NCBI GenBank assembly: GCA_964461135.1 | Contig: CAYWTB010000001.1 | Span: forward strand, 90,748-154,747 | Direction of reading: 5' to 3' | Origin: RQOF01 sp964461135 | GTDB lineage: Bacteria > Calditrichota > Calditrichia > RBG-13-44-9 | DNA length: 64,000 nt | In this document: piece by piece, positions 35,489 through 44,465 of the stretch | How positions within the stretch are numbered: the stretch's first letter is position 1 | Layout: every line of letters starts with the position of its first letter | Program-made: the position numbers and the translations under genes | The notes under the pieces: model-generated | Seen by the model: only the letters and a program-made list of their open reading frames with translations | Told to the model about the DNA's origin: nothing | The model's database searches: none

Positions 35489-36841
35489 TCATAAGCCGTA
35501 TTTTTTTCGTTTTCTCCACAGGGTGGCAGGATCTATCCCCAGAATTCGGGCTGCTTCACTCAGGTCGGGGGTTATCTGGATTATCTTCTTTATGTGCATG
35601 ATTTCTATTTCTTCCAGTGATCTTAAGCGATCCGGTTCCTCCACTGCTATTCTAACTTCTTCCGGCAAATCTACTAACCGGATACAATGATTTTTCGCCA
35701 ATAAAACTGCTCTCTGCATAACGTTTTCCAGTTCTCTTACATTTCCGCTCCAGCGGTAAAGCCGCAATGCTTTCATAGCTTGCGGAGCAATATCTATAGT
35801 CTCACCCTCTGTGAATTTTTCCAGAAAATGGCGGATCAGCAGCATGATATCCTCCTGCCTTTCTCTCAGGGGCGGTAATTTAAGACGAACCGCATTCAGC
35901 CTGTAGAAGAGGTCTTCCCGGAAAGTACCTTCCCTGATGGCTTCTTCCAGGTTACGGTTGGTGGCGGCAATTACCCGGACATCCACTTTGTGCGTTATGC
36001 TTTCGCCAAGCCGTTCGTACTCTTTCTGCTGCAGAATCCGTAACAATTTTGCCTGAATCGAGGGGGTAAGTTCAGCAATCTCGTCCAGGAAGACAGTCCC
36101 ACCGTCCGCAACTTCAAACCGGCCCCGCCGGTCTTTAACAGCCCCGGTAAATGCACCTTTTACGTGTCCGAATAACTCACTCTCCAGCAAATTTTCCGGT
36201 AAGGCTGCACAATTGACTTTTACAAACGGTTTTTTCGAACGGTCACTTCCCTGATAAATCAATTGGGCAAACAGCTCTTTACCGGTTCCGCTTTCTCCCT
36301 CTATGAGTACACCGAGGTTTGTTTCCGCCACCCGTGTCGCTAAATCGATCATCTCCAGCATCCGCGGATCAGCGCTAATGATATCGCCGTGCTGAACTGA
36401 TTTCCGTTGATCCTGCCGGAGTTGTTTTACTTCCTCTTTCAGACTGTGATATTCGAGTATTTTCCGGGTGAGTAACTGCAATTCCATAAAGTCAAATGGT
36501 TTCTGAAGATAGTGAAAAGCCCCTTTCTTTATAGCCTCAACAGCACTCTCGACAGATCCGTGGGCGGTAATAATGATTACGATAGTTTCCGGAGAAATTT
36601 CTTTTATTTTTTTAAGTATCTCCATGCCATCAACAGGCCGCATTTTCAAATCAATAAAGGCGATGTCAAAATACTGCTTTTGCAAAATATCCAGTGCCTC
36701 CAGCGGATTTGAACAACTGGTCACATTTAAATCAAGATCCTCAAAACAGATACTCATGGTCTTCAGAATGTGAGGTTCATCATCAACAATGATTACGGCA
36801 GGTTTTGAATGCACTATGGTCATCCTTTCAAGGGTCTTCAA
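35489..36841 (-). CDS. Sigma-54-dependent response regulator (AlgB/NtrC type)
   Basis: The 450-residue protein has a receiver domain (phospho-acceptor about D64 in FIDLKMRP, acidic DDE near residue 20), an AAA+ domain with GESGTGKE and GAFTGA, and a Fis-like helix-turn-helix (ARILGIDPATLWRKRKKYGL). It activates sigma-54 promoters when phosphorylated. It starts six bases after the KinB-like kinase stop, so both are one transcript. The kinase/regulator pair resembles Pseudomonas KinB/AlgB in domain order, but the regulon cannot be inferred; the adjacent TonB genes lack an obvious sigma-54 site. Confidence 0.93.
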   Translation of the reverse strand: MKTLERMTIVHSKPAVIIVDDEPHILKTMSICFEDLDLNVTSCSNPLEALDILQKQYFDIAFIDLKMRPVDGMEILKKIKEISPETIVIIITAHGSVESAVEAIKKGAFHYLQKPFDFMELQLLTRKILEYHSLKEEVKQLRQDQRKSVQHGDIISADPRMLEMIDLATRVAETNLGVLIEGESGTGKELFAQLIYQGSDRSKKPFVKVNCAALPENLLESELFGHVKGAFTGAVKDRRGRFEVADGGTVFLDEIAELTPSIQAKLLRILQQKEYERLGESITHKVDVRVIAATNRNLEEAIREGTFREDLFYRLNAVRLKLPPLRERQEDIMLLIRHFLEKFTEGETIDIAPQAMKALRLYRWSGNVRELENVMQRAVLLAKNHCIRLVDLPEEVRIAVEEPDRLRSLEEIEIMHIKKIIQITPDLSEAARILGIDPATLWRKRKKYGL

Positions 36842-36847
36842 AAATAA

Positions 36848-38749
36848 CTAAGATAACGGATTTTCAGGATCATTTTTATAAATTCCCGTCGGGTTTATCT
36901 CCTTTATGTTTACCGGTATGTTAAAGAAAAAACGACTGCCTTTACCCGGGTTGCTTTCTACCCAGATCTTTCCACCATGCGCGTTGATTATTCCCCTGGC
37001 AATGGCAAGTCCCAGGCCGATATTTCCGGTTTCTGCATCTTCGAAATTTTTGATCTGCACAAATTTATCAAAAATCAGATCAATAGCGTCTTCCGGTATT
37101 CCTTCCCCGGTATCGGATACGCAGAATTTGAATTCCCGATCCTCCTTCCGGGCGTCTATAATAATCTGACCTCCTGCCGGAGTATGCTGGACTGAATTCT
37201 CCACCAGATTGGTTATTACTTTGGCCAGTTGACTGAAATCAGCAGTTATGGTTCTGACTTCCGATGGGATATGGCAATCCAGAAACAGTTTTTTTTCTTT
37301 TATCTGATGCCGTAACGGCTGTAATGAATAGTCCAGTAATTCCGGTATATCCACCTTCGAAAAATGAAACTGGTATTTGCCGGATTCCAGTTTGGATAAA
37401 TCAAGCAGGTTTTTTACCAGTAGTTTAAGTCTTTGGGCATCTTTCCTTGCATCCTGCAGGAGCTCACGCTGCTTGGTATTGAGTGATCCCCTTACTTCAT
37501 TCAGCAGGATATCCACCGCCATACTGATGGATGTAAGGGGAGTTCTAAATTCATGGGAAATGGTGGCCATAAACTCAGATTTGAGATGATCCAGATTTTT
37601 AAAACTGGTTACATCCTGAAGAACCGCTACCCGTCCTCTTATTTTTTCACCCTCCATTTTAACCTCAATCTGCCTGGCCATAAAATACAGCTTATTTCCT
37701 CCTCTTTCCAATTCCAACAGAGATTTAAACAGTTTTCCTTCGCTTAACTCATGACCGCCTTTTCCCTCCAGCAACTCAATTAATGCAGCATCCTTCACCA
37801 CCTGTGACGCTGCCTTACCCTGCCAAGATTTCTTCCCGATCTCCAGAAGTTCCATAGCCTGCCTGTTCATAAGCGATATTTTCTGGTCCTCATCCGTAAC
37901 AATTATAGATACCGGCATTCCTGCCATAATCGCTTCCGATTTTTTCTTCTCCAGCAGAATCCGATCAATATTCATTCTCTCATAGGCGGCAAGGCGTTCC
38001 GTCATCTTATTGAATTCGCGGCCCAGTTCAGCAATCTCATCATCGGTGGTGATATTCACCTTCTGATTTAATTGTCCCTGCCCTATTTTCTTAACGGTTT
38101 CGGTGGTTGCTTTTACCGGTTTAAGGATTCCCCGGGTAAAGCGAACACTGGCCAGGATACTTATAACAACCGCTATCACTGAAAACACCAGGATAAAATA
38201 TGTAGCCCGGTGAGAAAAAACCCGGGCCCGCCGGTCAGCGTCCGAAATAGCTTCCTGGTTTACCGCCTCCAAACGACGGCATAATTCATCCAGTCTGTTC
38301 ACCCGGGGGACGATCATACCTGAATAGAAATTTCTGGCTGCATCCCGGCTGGCATTATCCTCCAGTATGTTCTGAAGATGATCCGATTTTGCCAGATATA
38401 TCCGGAAATTAGTCATGATGCTATCCAGAATTATCGGTTCACTGGCCAGTGCAATTCCTTCTATGGCCTTCTGATGCCAGTTGTAGAATTCATTTTTATA
38501 GGTGTGAAAAGTATTTATTAAGGAAGAATCCATCTTTTCATCCAGCATGGCCCGGAGGGCCAGTTCCTGCTGATCCAGTGCCTGAATCATGTTCTGGGCG
38601 GCATTCAGATTCTGATATTTCTCCTTAAGCACCCTTTCCACCGGGCTTCCCAACTCATTTATATAGTAAATGGCGAAAACGGCAATGGCAATATTGATGC
38701 TGATGAGCACCACATAACCCAGGCCTATTTTAGAGCTCAGACTTTTCAT
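36848..38749 (-). CDS. Sensor histidine kinase (KinB-like, HAMP-PAS)
   Basis: The 633-residue protein has a first membrane helix (about 9-30), a helical periplasmic sensor (about 31-185) of four-helix-bundle size, a second helix (about 187-205), a HAMP domain, a PAS domain, a HisKA box with the phospho-acceptor in ATISHEFRTPL, and an HATPase domain with DTGEGIPEDA and GLGLAIARGI. The layout equals that of KinB. It phosphorylates the regulator encoded six bases downstream. A sigma-54-like promoter sits about 113 bases upstream of the ATG, which would fit autoregulation. Confidence 0.93.
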   Translation of the reverse strand: MKSLSSKIGLGYVVLISINIAIAVFAIYYINELGSPVERVLKEKYQNLNAAQNMIQALDQQELALRAMLDEKMDSSLINTFHTYKNEFYNWHQKAIEGIALASEPIILDSIMTNFRIYLAKSDHLQNILEDNASRDAARNFYSGMIVPRVNRLDELCRRLEAVNQEAISDADRRARVFSHRATYFILVFSVIAVVISILASVRFTRGILKPVKATTETVKKIGQGQLNQKVNITTDDEIAELGREFNKMTERLAAYERMNIDRILLEKKKSEAIMAGMPVSIIVTDEDQKISLMNRQAMELLEIGKKSWQGKAASQVVKDAALIELLEGKGGHELSEGKLFKSLLELERGGNKLYFMARQIEVKMEGEKIRGRVAVLQDVTSFKNLDHLKSEFMATISHEFRTPLTSISMAVDILLNEVRGSLNTKQRELLQDARKDAQRLKLLVKNLLDLSKLESGKYQFHFSKVDIPELLDYSLQPLRHQIKEKKLFLDCHIPSEVRTITADFSQLAKVITNLVENSVQHTPAGGQIIIDARKEDREFKFCVSDTGEGIPEDAIDLIFDKFVQIKNFEDAETGNIGLGLAIARGIINAHGGKIWVESNPGKGSRFFFNIPVNIKEINPTGIYKNDPENPLS

Positions 38750-38861
38750 GGTATTCGAGTTTGTTGAGAAGAATTTAATGACTCAGGTAATTTATTGCTA
38801 CTATCGAATTTAGAATCCTGTTCACCAATAAAATCTCATATAAGTACTTAGTTTTACTAAT

Positions 38862-38877
38862 AGCAATAATTGCACCA
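38862..38877 (-). promoter_or_regulatory. Sigma-54-like promoter of the KinB-like operon
   Basis: On the minus strand the sequence TGGTGCAATTATTGCT matches the -24/-12 consensus (TGGCACG-N4-TTGCW) with TGG and TTGCT intact and correct spacing. The expected start is near 38851, about 100 bases before the kinase ATG. It agrees with the operon encoding a sigma-54 activator. Confidence 0.45.
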
Positions 38878-39423
38878 GATTTTTACAGCATATCCGGACT
38901 AATCTATCCGGCAAGAAGACTGAAATCCGTTGAAATATCAACAAATAATGCCCGGGATATTTTCAGGACCCATATATTCCAAAACATACAATAAAGATTC
39001 CGTTAACCCGCACCATTTTGAAACTATCTCAACAGACCTCTTTTCTTCAACTTATAAATTCTGCCGTTATTATTCCGACCGGTTTGACATTTCATTATTA
39101 TTTCCTTTAAACATCCTGATGCTTAAGTACTGTATTAAAATTTCTAAACCTTTAACTACAACTAGTCCTGTCTGCAGGGAGAACTTGTCTTCTTTTCATC
39201 TTTAGAGATTTACCTGTTTTTTCTGTTACATGGGCCCCTCTCTTCACCAGCCAGTCTTCATCTGCCAGGACTCCCGGCCGGGATTGTGGTAAGGGTAAAT
39301 TTTGACATCAGATTTTCCGTTATACCAGGCATCTCTTAACAACCAATCACGCTATTACGTATCCAAATCAAAGAGTGAAACTTATCAAAGGAAAAATACG
39401 GAGTATTCTTATTTTCTATCTTT

Positions 39424-39560
39424 TCTGCTTAATTCACAAATCTAGGCTACAGCCCAAAAATACTGGATTCTTTAATTCCCGCTCTGAAGACCGGGGCCAT
39501 TTAATTCCTATGGATATAACAACTTTGATACATTATATCGTTTTTTGTGAATTAAGCAGA
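39424..39560. repeat. 137-bp MITE-like element with 17-bp terminal inverted repeats
   Basis: The ends are TCTGCTTAATTCACAAA and its exact reverse complement, so the element is bounded by perfect 17-bp inverted repeats. The first 57 bases match 63944-64000 at 49 positions, including the inner hairpin where GGC/GCC is kept while loop bases differ. No open frame for a transposase lies inside. I see no target-site duplication at the flanks. Confidence 0.6.
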
Positions 39561-39779
39561 CTAAATATTCTGAAGCAAGAACATAATCATATACATAAAA
39601 AATATTTTTCAATGATAATATCAATTTCGATCAAACTTTTTCCCTTTTCATTACGTAAAAAATGGGCATGCTTAATTAAAACAAAAAAGACTAATTGTTT
39701 TGTTAAAAAAATACAATTATAATATGTTTTCAAACTGGCGCAAATTTTCACAAGATTTACTTACCTGTGAAAAGGAATT

Positions 39780-40463
39780 ATGAAAACTTTTTTGGTTATA
39801 CTGTTTGCATCCTTTTTTTTATTGTTCAGTTGTAAAGAATTTACCAGTTACAACCTGGAAGGAACCTCCCCGGAAATTCTTATTAAAATTGCAGGAGTAA
39901 TTGAAGACCAATATTCCGGAAAACCTGTTCGTGATGCAGAAGTTCAAATTGGTTCCCGCTCTACAATCACAGACCTGGGAGGGCGATATACTATTCATTT
40001 GCCCATGGGAACTGATGAGAACCGGGACAAACCGGTTCCCATAACAGTGAGCGCTTACAATTACGTTACTCATACGGAAGAGAGAATATTTTATCCGGAA
40101 AATATTCAGATAAATCTAACCCTGGTTTATGCAGCACCCATTATTTTCGAAACAACCATTACTTCGGTAACCCAACCTTCCAGCAACGGTTATTATCATC
40201 TGGAGGCGTTAATAGGAGATTACCAGGGACTGAATGACATTATCAGCTGCCAGGCTGCTTTTCGCTATGTACTGGGAACCTGGTCAGACTGGCGTTATTT
40301 TACACTGCAGTTTGTACGCAATTTTGACGGAGTAAAAGGATATTTTGAATGTGATGCACCGCTGACTCTTGATACCGGAGCATCTTTTAACGGACGCTAT
40401 GAAATAAAAGCCTGGGATACAGAGGGCCATGAAGGATTTTATTTTGCCGATTATAATCCATGA
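39780..40463 (+). CDS. Lipoprotein with carboxypeptidase-like regulatory domain
   Basis: The 227-residue protein begins with a lipoprotein signal (MKTFLVILFASFFLLFSC, lipobox LFSC). Residues about 35-115 form a carboxypeptidase-D-type regulatory domain, a beta-sandwich, with SGKPVRDAEVQIG and DLGGRYTIHLP. The rest shows beta-rich sequence with no family I can name. The TonB-dependent receptor gene starts 50 bases downstream, and that receptor has a domain of the same kind, so this is likely a surface-exposed partner in substrate capture, in the manner of SusD-type lipoproteins but unrelated in sequence. Confidence 0.82.
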   Translation: MKTFLVILFASFFLLFSCKEFTSYNLEGTSPEILIKIAGVIEDQYSGKPVRDAEVQIGSRSTITDLGGRYTIHLPMGTDENRDKPVPITVSAYNYVTHTEERIFYPENIQINLTLVYAAPIIFETTITSVTQPSSNGYYHLEALIGDYQGLNDIISCQAAFRYVLGTWSDWRYFTLQFVRNFDGVKGYFECDAPLTLDTGASFNGRYEIKAWDTEGHEGFYFADYNP

Positions 40464-40513
40464 TCTTGAAACCTGAAGGGTAATTTCCCCCAATAAACAT
40501 TGACAGAATTTTC

Positions 40514-42691
40514 ATGAACAAAACATTACTCATTTCCGTTTTTTTTATCATTTCAACTTTCGTACCAGGCAGGACCCAGGAAACAACACTTACCGGTTAT
40601 ATACTGGACGGCGAGACCAAGAAGCCACTGGTCAGTGCAAATGTTTATTTCAAGGACGCCGGAATTGGCACGTTAACCGATAATAATGGCTATTTCAGAC
40701 TGTTTTACAAGTCATCCGATAAAACCGATACACTGGTTGTCAGTTATGTCGGATATAAGGATATGTATTTATCAGTAATCAAATTTTCAAACAATGCCAA
40801 AATATATCTTCAGCCGGAAAGTCTGAATCTCCCGGAAATAATCATCAGCGCAGACCGGCTTGATATTATTAAACAGGAAATCCCGCAAACCAAGCGGACT
40901 ATTCAGCTGGAGGAAATAAAAAGGTACGGCAGCAATGAATTCTCAGACATTCTCAAACCGCTTCCCTCAGTTCGCATTGAAGGAAATGATTTAGACGGAA
41001 GGAAAATACAGATCAGGGGTAGTGATCCCGATGAAGTGAATGTATATCTGGATGGTGTACTTCTTAATAATGTAAGATTCGATAACGCGGCGGACCTGTC
41101 AGTAATTCCGGTGGAGGCGGTCGAAAGAATAGAAATATTGAACGGTGGTAATTCAGCTTTTCTGGGAAACGGCGCTTTTGGCGGAGTAGTCAACATTACC
41201 ACCCGGAGATCTACTAGACGCAGTTTTGCTTTCAAAGGTAAAATGGGGAGTTACCAAAGCCGTTATTTCATAGGCGACATGACCATTCCTTTAAACAAGA
41301 AATTTTCAATCGGTTACTTTGGTCAGATAAATAAAATGAAACCGGAAATTGAATATTTTCAAGATGAGTTATATGCTGAAAAGTCCTTGAATAATACAAT
41401 AACCACCAATAAACAAAATCATATGGTAAGTTTAAATTATTTTATTCCTTCCGGTTATCTGAACACTCAATTTATCGGTTATAAATTTGATTACTCCAAA
41501 GATTTCTGGAAAAGCAATTATGCCACTTATTCTGCCTCTGCATCTTATAAGGGAAACATCCTCAAGCTAAAGGACTGGGATATTCTTTTAAATTATATCC
41601 GGGCAGAAGACCGGATTCAAAGGGAACCCGCCGGTTCAACCAGTTACATCAGTCAGTTTAAATCCGATCTGTTTAATTTACGACTGGCGAAGAAATTTAG
41701 TTATTCAGGAGGGGAAACACAGATACTGGCTGAATACTTTCATGACGGCCTGGTAACCTCGTCCGAAGTTTCAGATGTCAACTGGACAAACACACTTTAC
41801 CAGGGTGACCTGTATGATAACCGCATAGGAATTGCCTGGGTTTCTTCCTTTAACGATGAGTTAAAAAGCATTCCCACCCTTTCCTGGAAAACGTACCTGG
41901 GATTGCGGGGAGATCTGCTGGCATCAGGTAACAAAAATCTCTTCCCCATGATAGGAGTTCAGTTGGATTATAAATTGTCTCACTGGAATATCACGCCCTA
42001 TGCGAATTACGGGAAAAATGTTAAATATCCTTCATTGCAAAAAAATGCTTATTTCAGGGATGTTATCAGTGTATCCGGAATCGACACAGTTTATGAGAGG
42101 CTGAAACCGGAATACAGTAACTCAACGGAATTAGGTCTGAATATCACATACTTCCCCAAGAGCAGGTTTTACAGGGAAGTCGATTTTAGTGTGAGTGGCT
42201 TCAGCCGGTCAATTTATAATAAAATTCTAACCCGTCCTTTTGATGATGTTATTGCTACTGTTCAGACAGGAGGAAACCTCACAAGGGGAATAGAAACGTC
42301 TTTCAAGTTCTATGATATTCTCAACCGGTTTACTCTGAGTGGTGCTTATGTCTATCTGGACATATCCAATCCGCTGGTGTATGCCTATAAGCCGGATCAA
42401 AACCTCAGCGCCAGCCTTTCTTATGTTTCCCCGCTGGGCATTTATCTGGTAACTACCTACTTTTATGAAGGGAAAAGCATTGCCTGGTATTATGATGCAG
42501 CCAATGAATTTCAGACCCAGGAAATTACGCCGTACCATGATATGGATGTTTCGCTGGGTATGAAGATACCCTTCCACAGCGTAGAGATCGATTTACAATT
42601 TTCAGGATATAATGTTTTTGACAATGCCGGCTTTAAATATTATTACCTTCGTAAACGGTTTCTGCAGTTATCGATGGGTATCCGGTATTGA
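40514..42691 (+). CDS. TonB-dependent outer membrane receptor
   Basis: The 725-residue protein has a signal peptide (to about residue 21), a carboxypeptidase-like domain (about 25-105: LTGYILDGETKKPLVSANVYF, DNNGYFRL), a plug domain (about 125-235, with IQIRGSDPDEVNVYLDGVLLN and NGGNSAFLGNGAFGGVVNI) and a 22-strand barrel ending in the aromatic strand LQLSMGIRY. It imports a large substrate using TonB force; the substrate is unknown. The plug extension is characteristic of FCB-group receptors. It is co-transcribed with the lipoprotein upstream, and TonB genes lie 6 kb away. Confidence 0.93.
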   Translation: MNKTLLISVFFIISTFVPGRTQETTLTGYILDGETKKPLVSANVYFKDAGIGTLTDNNGYFRLFYKSSDKTDTLVVSYVGYKDMYLSVIKFSNNAKIYLQPESLNLPEIIISADRLDIIKQEIPQTKRTIQLEEIKRYGSNEFSDILKPLPSVRIEGNDLDGRKIQIRGSDPDEVNVYLDGVLLNNVRFDNAADLSVIPVEAVERIEILNGGNSAFLGNGAFGGVVNITTRRSTRRSFAFKGKMGSYQSRYFIGDMTIPLNKKFSIGYFGQINKMKPEIEYFQDELYAEKSLNNTITTNKQNHMVSLNYFIPSGYLNTQFIGYKFDYSKDFWKSNYATYSASASYKGNILKLKDWDILLNYIRAEDRIQREPAGSTSYISQFKSDLFNLRLAKKFSYSGGETQILAEYFHDGLVTSSEVSDVNWTNTLYQGDLYDNRIGIAWVSSFNDELKSIPTLSWKTYLGLRGDLLASGNKNLFPMIGVQLDYKLSHWNITPYANYGKNVKYPSLQKNAYFRDVISVSGIDTVYERLKPEYSNSTELGLNITYFPKSRFYREVDFSVSGFSRSIYNKILTRPFDDVIATVQTGGNLTRGIETSFKFYDILNRFTLSGAYVYLDISNPLVYAYKPDQNLSASLSYVSPLGIYLVTTYFYEGKSIAWYYDAANEFQTQEITPYHDMDVSLGMKIPFHSVEIDLQFSGYNVFDNAGFKYYYLRKRFLQLSMGIRY

Positions 42692-42709
42692 ATTCCACGA
42701 AAACTAGTT

Positions 42710-42746
42710 CCACCGTCATTCCTTCGTTTGAGACGGCGGTATTTTT
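42710..42746 (+). terminator. Intrinsic terminator after the TonB-dependent receptor gene
   Basis: CCACCGTC pairs with GACGGCGG (one mismatch) across a 14-base loop, followed by TATTTTT. It lies 18 bases after the receptor stop codon. Confidence 0.6.
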
Positions 42747-42836
42747 AGGCACAACGGCAGACTCCCCCTGTCTATCCTGATAAAAATATATCACCGGTTA
42801 TGTTCTTCGGACTGAGAAATCATTAATCATCCGGTA

Positions 42837-44054
42837 TTATTTAAGGACAATCATTTTCTTAGATAATCGAACGCCCTCTCCGCACTGCAGAACATACAAA
42901 TATACGCCACTGGAAAAATCGTCTGAATTCAGACGGATATAATGGGTGCCGGCCTCCGCATAACCCCTGCTTACACTATACACCTTTTCCCCCAGCATAT
43001 TATATATGCTCAAATCAATCTGTTCTCCGGAAAAGAGGGTATATTCAATAACCGTAGAACCATTATAGGGATTGGGATAATTCTGGGCAAGGGTAAGTGA
43101 TTGAGGCAGGGTTATTGTTTCCTCAACATAAACAGGCGCAATGACATCTGCCAGGGTAGCAATAATTGCGGAGGTCAGTTGGGACATGCGGTGAAAATAG
43201 TCCTGATTAAAGCGAAACACCCGGTCATTGGACGTATGATAATAAGGATTGAAGTCGTTTCCGTAATATGCTTCGCTGCACAGAATTGCACTGTAACCCT
43301 GGTTCCAGAAAGAGGCATGATCACTGGCGGTGGTGCCGGGGTTATAAATTACGGGAAACAACCCGAGAGTGTACAGGGTGTTCAACGAATCTGCAAAATC
43401 AGCCAGATTTACAGACTGGCCTACATTTCTGGTATGGATATCCATCAGGCCGTCATTATTGCCATCCCAGCCAATCATATCAAGATTTATTACTCCCAGA
43501 ATCTGTTCATGACCGGCTGACGCCTGGCTAGCATAATAGCCGCTTCCCACCAGTCCAAGCTCTTCCTCGTCCCACAAGGCGTACATTATGGTATAACCCA
43601 GATTCAGCTGAGAGAGAATTCGGGCAGCTTCCAGCACCGCAGCAGTTCCGCTGGCATTATCATCGGCGCAATATGATGTTACTCCGTCATAATGGGCACA
43701 GAGAATGTACACGCCGCTGTCATGAACAATTCCCGGCTGTATGGCCAGGACGTTTCGACCAGTGCTCCCGAAATACTGATTACTAGTTGACAGATTATAT
43801 CTACTTAACCTTTGTTTAATATAATCTGCTGCCAGGTCATTTTGTACCGTGCCGGCTGTGCGGTTGGAAATCAGTACCCTGGTATTTCCAACAAACACCG
43901 AGTCTTCTCCGCTAAGGATTCTGACGGTATGAAGCAAGGAATCCAGATTGGTTTCATTTACAATATCCTGTATATGCGGGTCAGGGATCTGGGCAAAAGA
44001 CATTGAAAATGTGAAAAGCACCAGAAACAAAAATGTGTATCGGAAATGGTTCAT
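42837..44054 (-). CDS. M28-family zinc peptidase with T9SS type A sorting domain
   Basis: The 405-residue protein has a signal peptide (MNHFRYTFLFLVLFTFSMSF, cleavage near AQ), an M28 metallopeptidase domain, and a C-terminal sorting domain. Zinc ligands and catalytic residues are visible: H in CAHYDG (about 121), D in ADDNASG (about 132), the Glu pair in WDEEELGLVGS, D in INLDMIGWD, and H in YYHTSNDR. The C-terminal 80 residues follow the NYPNPYN linker and end VRLSKKMIVLK, the mark of type IX secretion and cell-surface attachment. It is most likely an exported aminopeptidase. No T9SS machinery gene is in the window. Confidence 0.93.
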   Translation of the reverse strand: MNHFRYTFLFLVLFTFSMSFAQIPDPHIQDIVNETNLDSLLHTVRILSGEDSVFVGNTRVLISNRTAGTVQNDLAADYIKQRLSRYNLSTSNQYFGSTGRNVLAIQPGIVHDSGVYILCAHYDGVTSYCADDNASGTAAVLEAARILSQLNLGYTIMYALWDEEELGLVGSGYYASQASAGHEQILGVINLDMIGWDGNNDGLMDIHTRNVGQSVNLADFADSLNTLYTLGLFPVIYNPGTTASDHASFWNQGYSAILCSEAYYGNDFNPYYHTSNDRVFRFNQDYFHRMSQLTSAIIATLADVIAPVYVEETITLPQSLTLAQNYPNPYNGSTVIEYTLFSGEQIDLSIYNMLGEKVYSVSRGYAEAGTHYIRLNSDDFSSGVYLYVLQCGEGVRLSKKMIVLK

Positions 44055-44397
44055 ATTATCTCCTGTTTTTCGAATGATCTTCAGGTGATGAACGGAAAAT
44101 GATAAAATTTTTAGTTAGTGATTCTTTCTCCCTGTGCGAGTATTAGCTGTCTATTTGACTGTTACATAATCTATAAATTATGCGGATTCATATATTAATG
44201 GAGTTCAACCGTATTTGGGGGAATCATCGGACATCATTTTTTTATGATAATCGGGGCAGAAATACCCGGGATGTCCCAGAACAGCAAATCCCACTACAAA
44301 ATTATATGAAGATTTGTGGAACATTTCAAAGGAAAATGTTAAAATAACCGGGATTAAATTTCACCACAAAATTATTGCATACAGAAACATGGTTATC
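44055..44397. other. Intergenic region between M28 peptidase and the 847-residue gene
   Basis: Both flanking genes run on the minus strand. The region holds the promoter for the peptidase gene and, at its low-coordinate end, the ribosome-binding site GGAG before the ATG at 44054. I see no gene or repeat. Confidence 0.4.
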
Positions 44398-44438
44398 AAA
44401 AAAAAATACGGGATAGCGGTATCAATATCCCGTATTTT
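44398..44438 (-). terminator. Intrinsic terminator of the 847-residue gene
   Basis: On the minus strand a 13-bp perfect stem (AAAATACGGGATA with TATCCCGTATTTT) around a ten-base loop runs into nine T. It lies 28 bases after the stop codon at 44466. Confidence 0.9.
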
Positions 44439-44465
44439 AAGATAATCAAAATACCTGAATTGTTC

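Larger units (their letters stand above)
38750..39779. other. 1-kb AT-rich intergenic region
   Basis: Between the divergent kinase and lipoprotein genes there is no supported coding sequence; the small open frames present lack ribosome-binding sites and family resemblance. The region holds a sigma-54-like site (38862-38877), a short repeat with terminal inverted repeats (39424-39560) and, just before 39780, AAAAGGAA as ribosome-binding site for the lipoprotein. Confidence 0.6.

Noticed and set aside
38930..39722. Two open frames of 91 and 115 codons in the 1-kb AT-rich gap
   Set aside because: Neither has a ribosome-binding site or any family resemblance; the second runs through the inverted-repeat element, so it is a by-product of AT-rich DNA.
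39724..39760. Sigma-54-like motif TGGCGCA before the lipoprotein/TonB-receptor operon
   Set aside because: The -12 element reads TTCA instead of TTGC, so both invariant bases of the -12 GC are lost.
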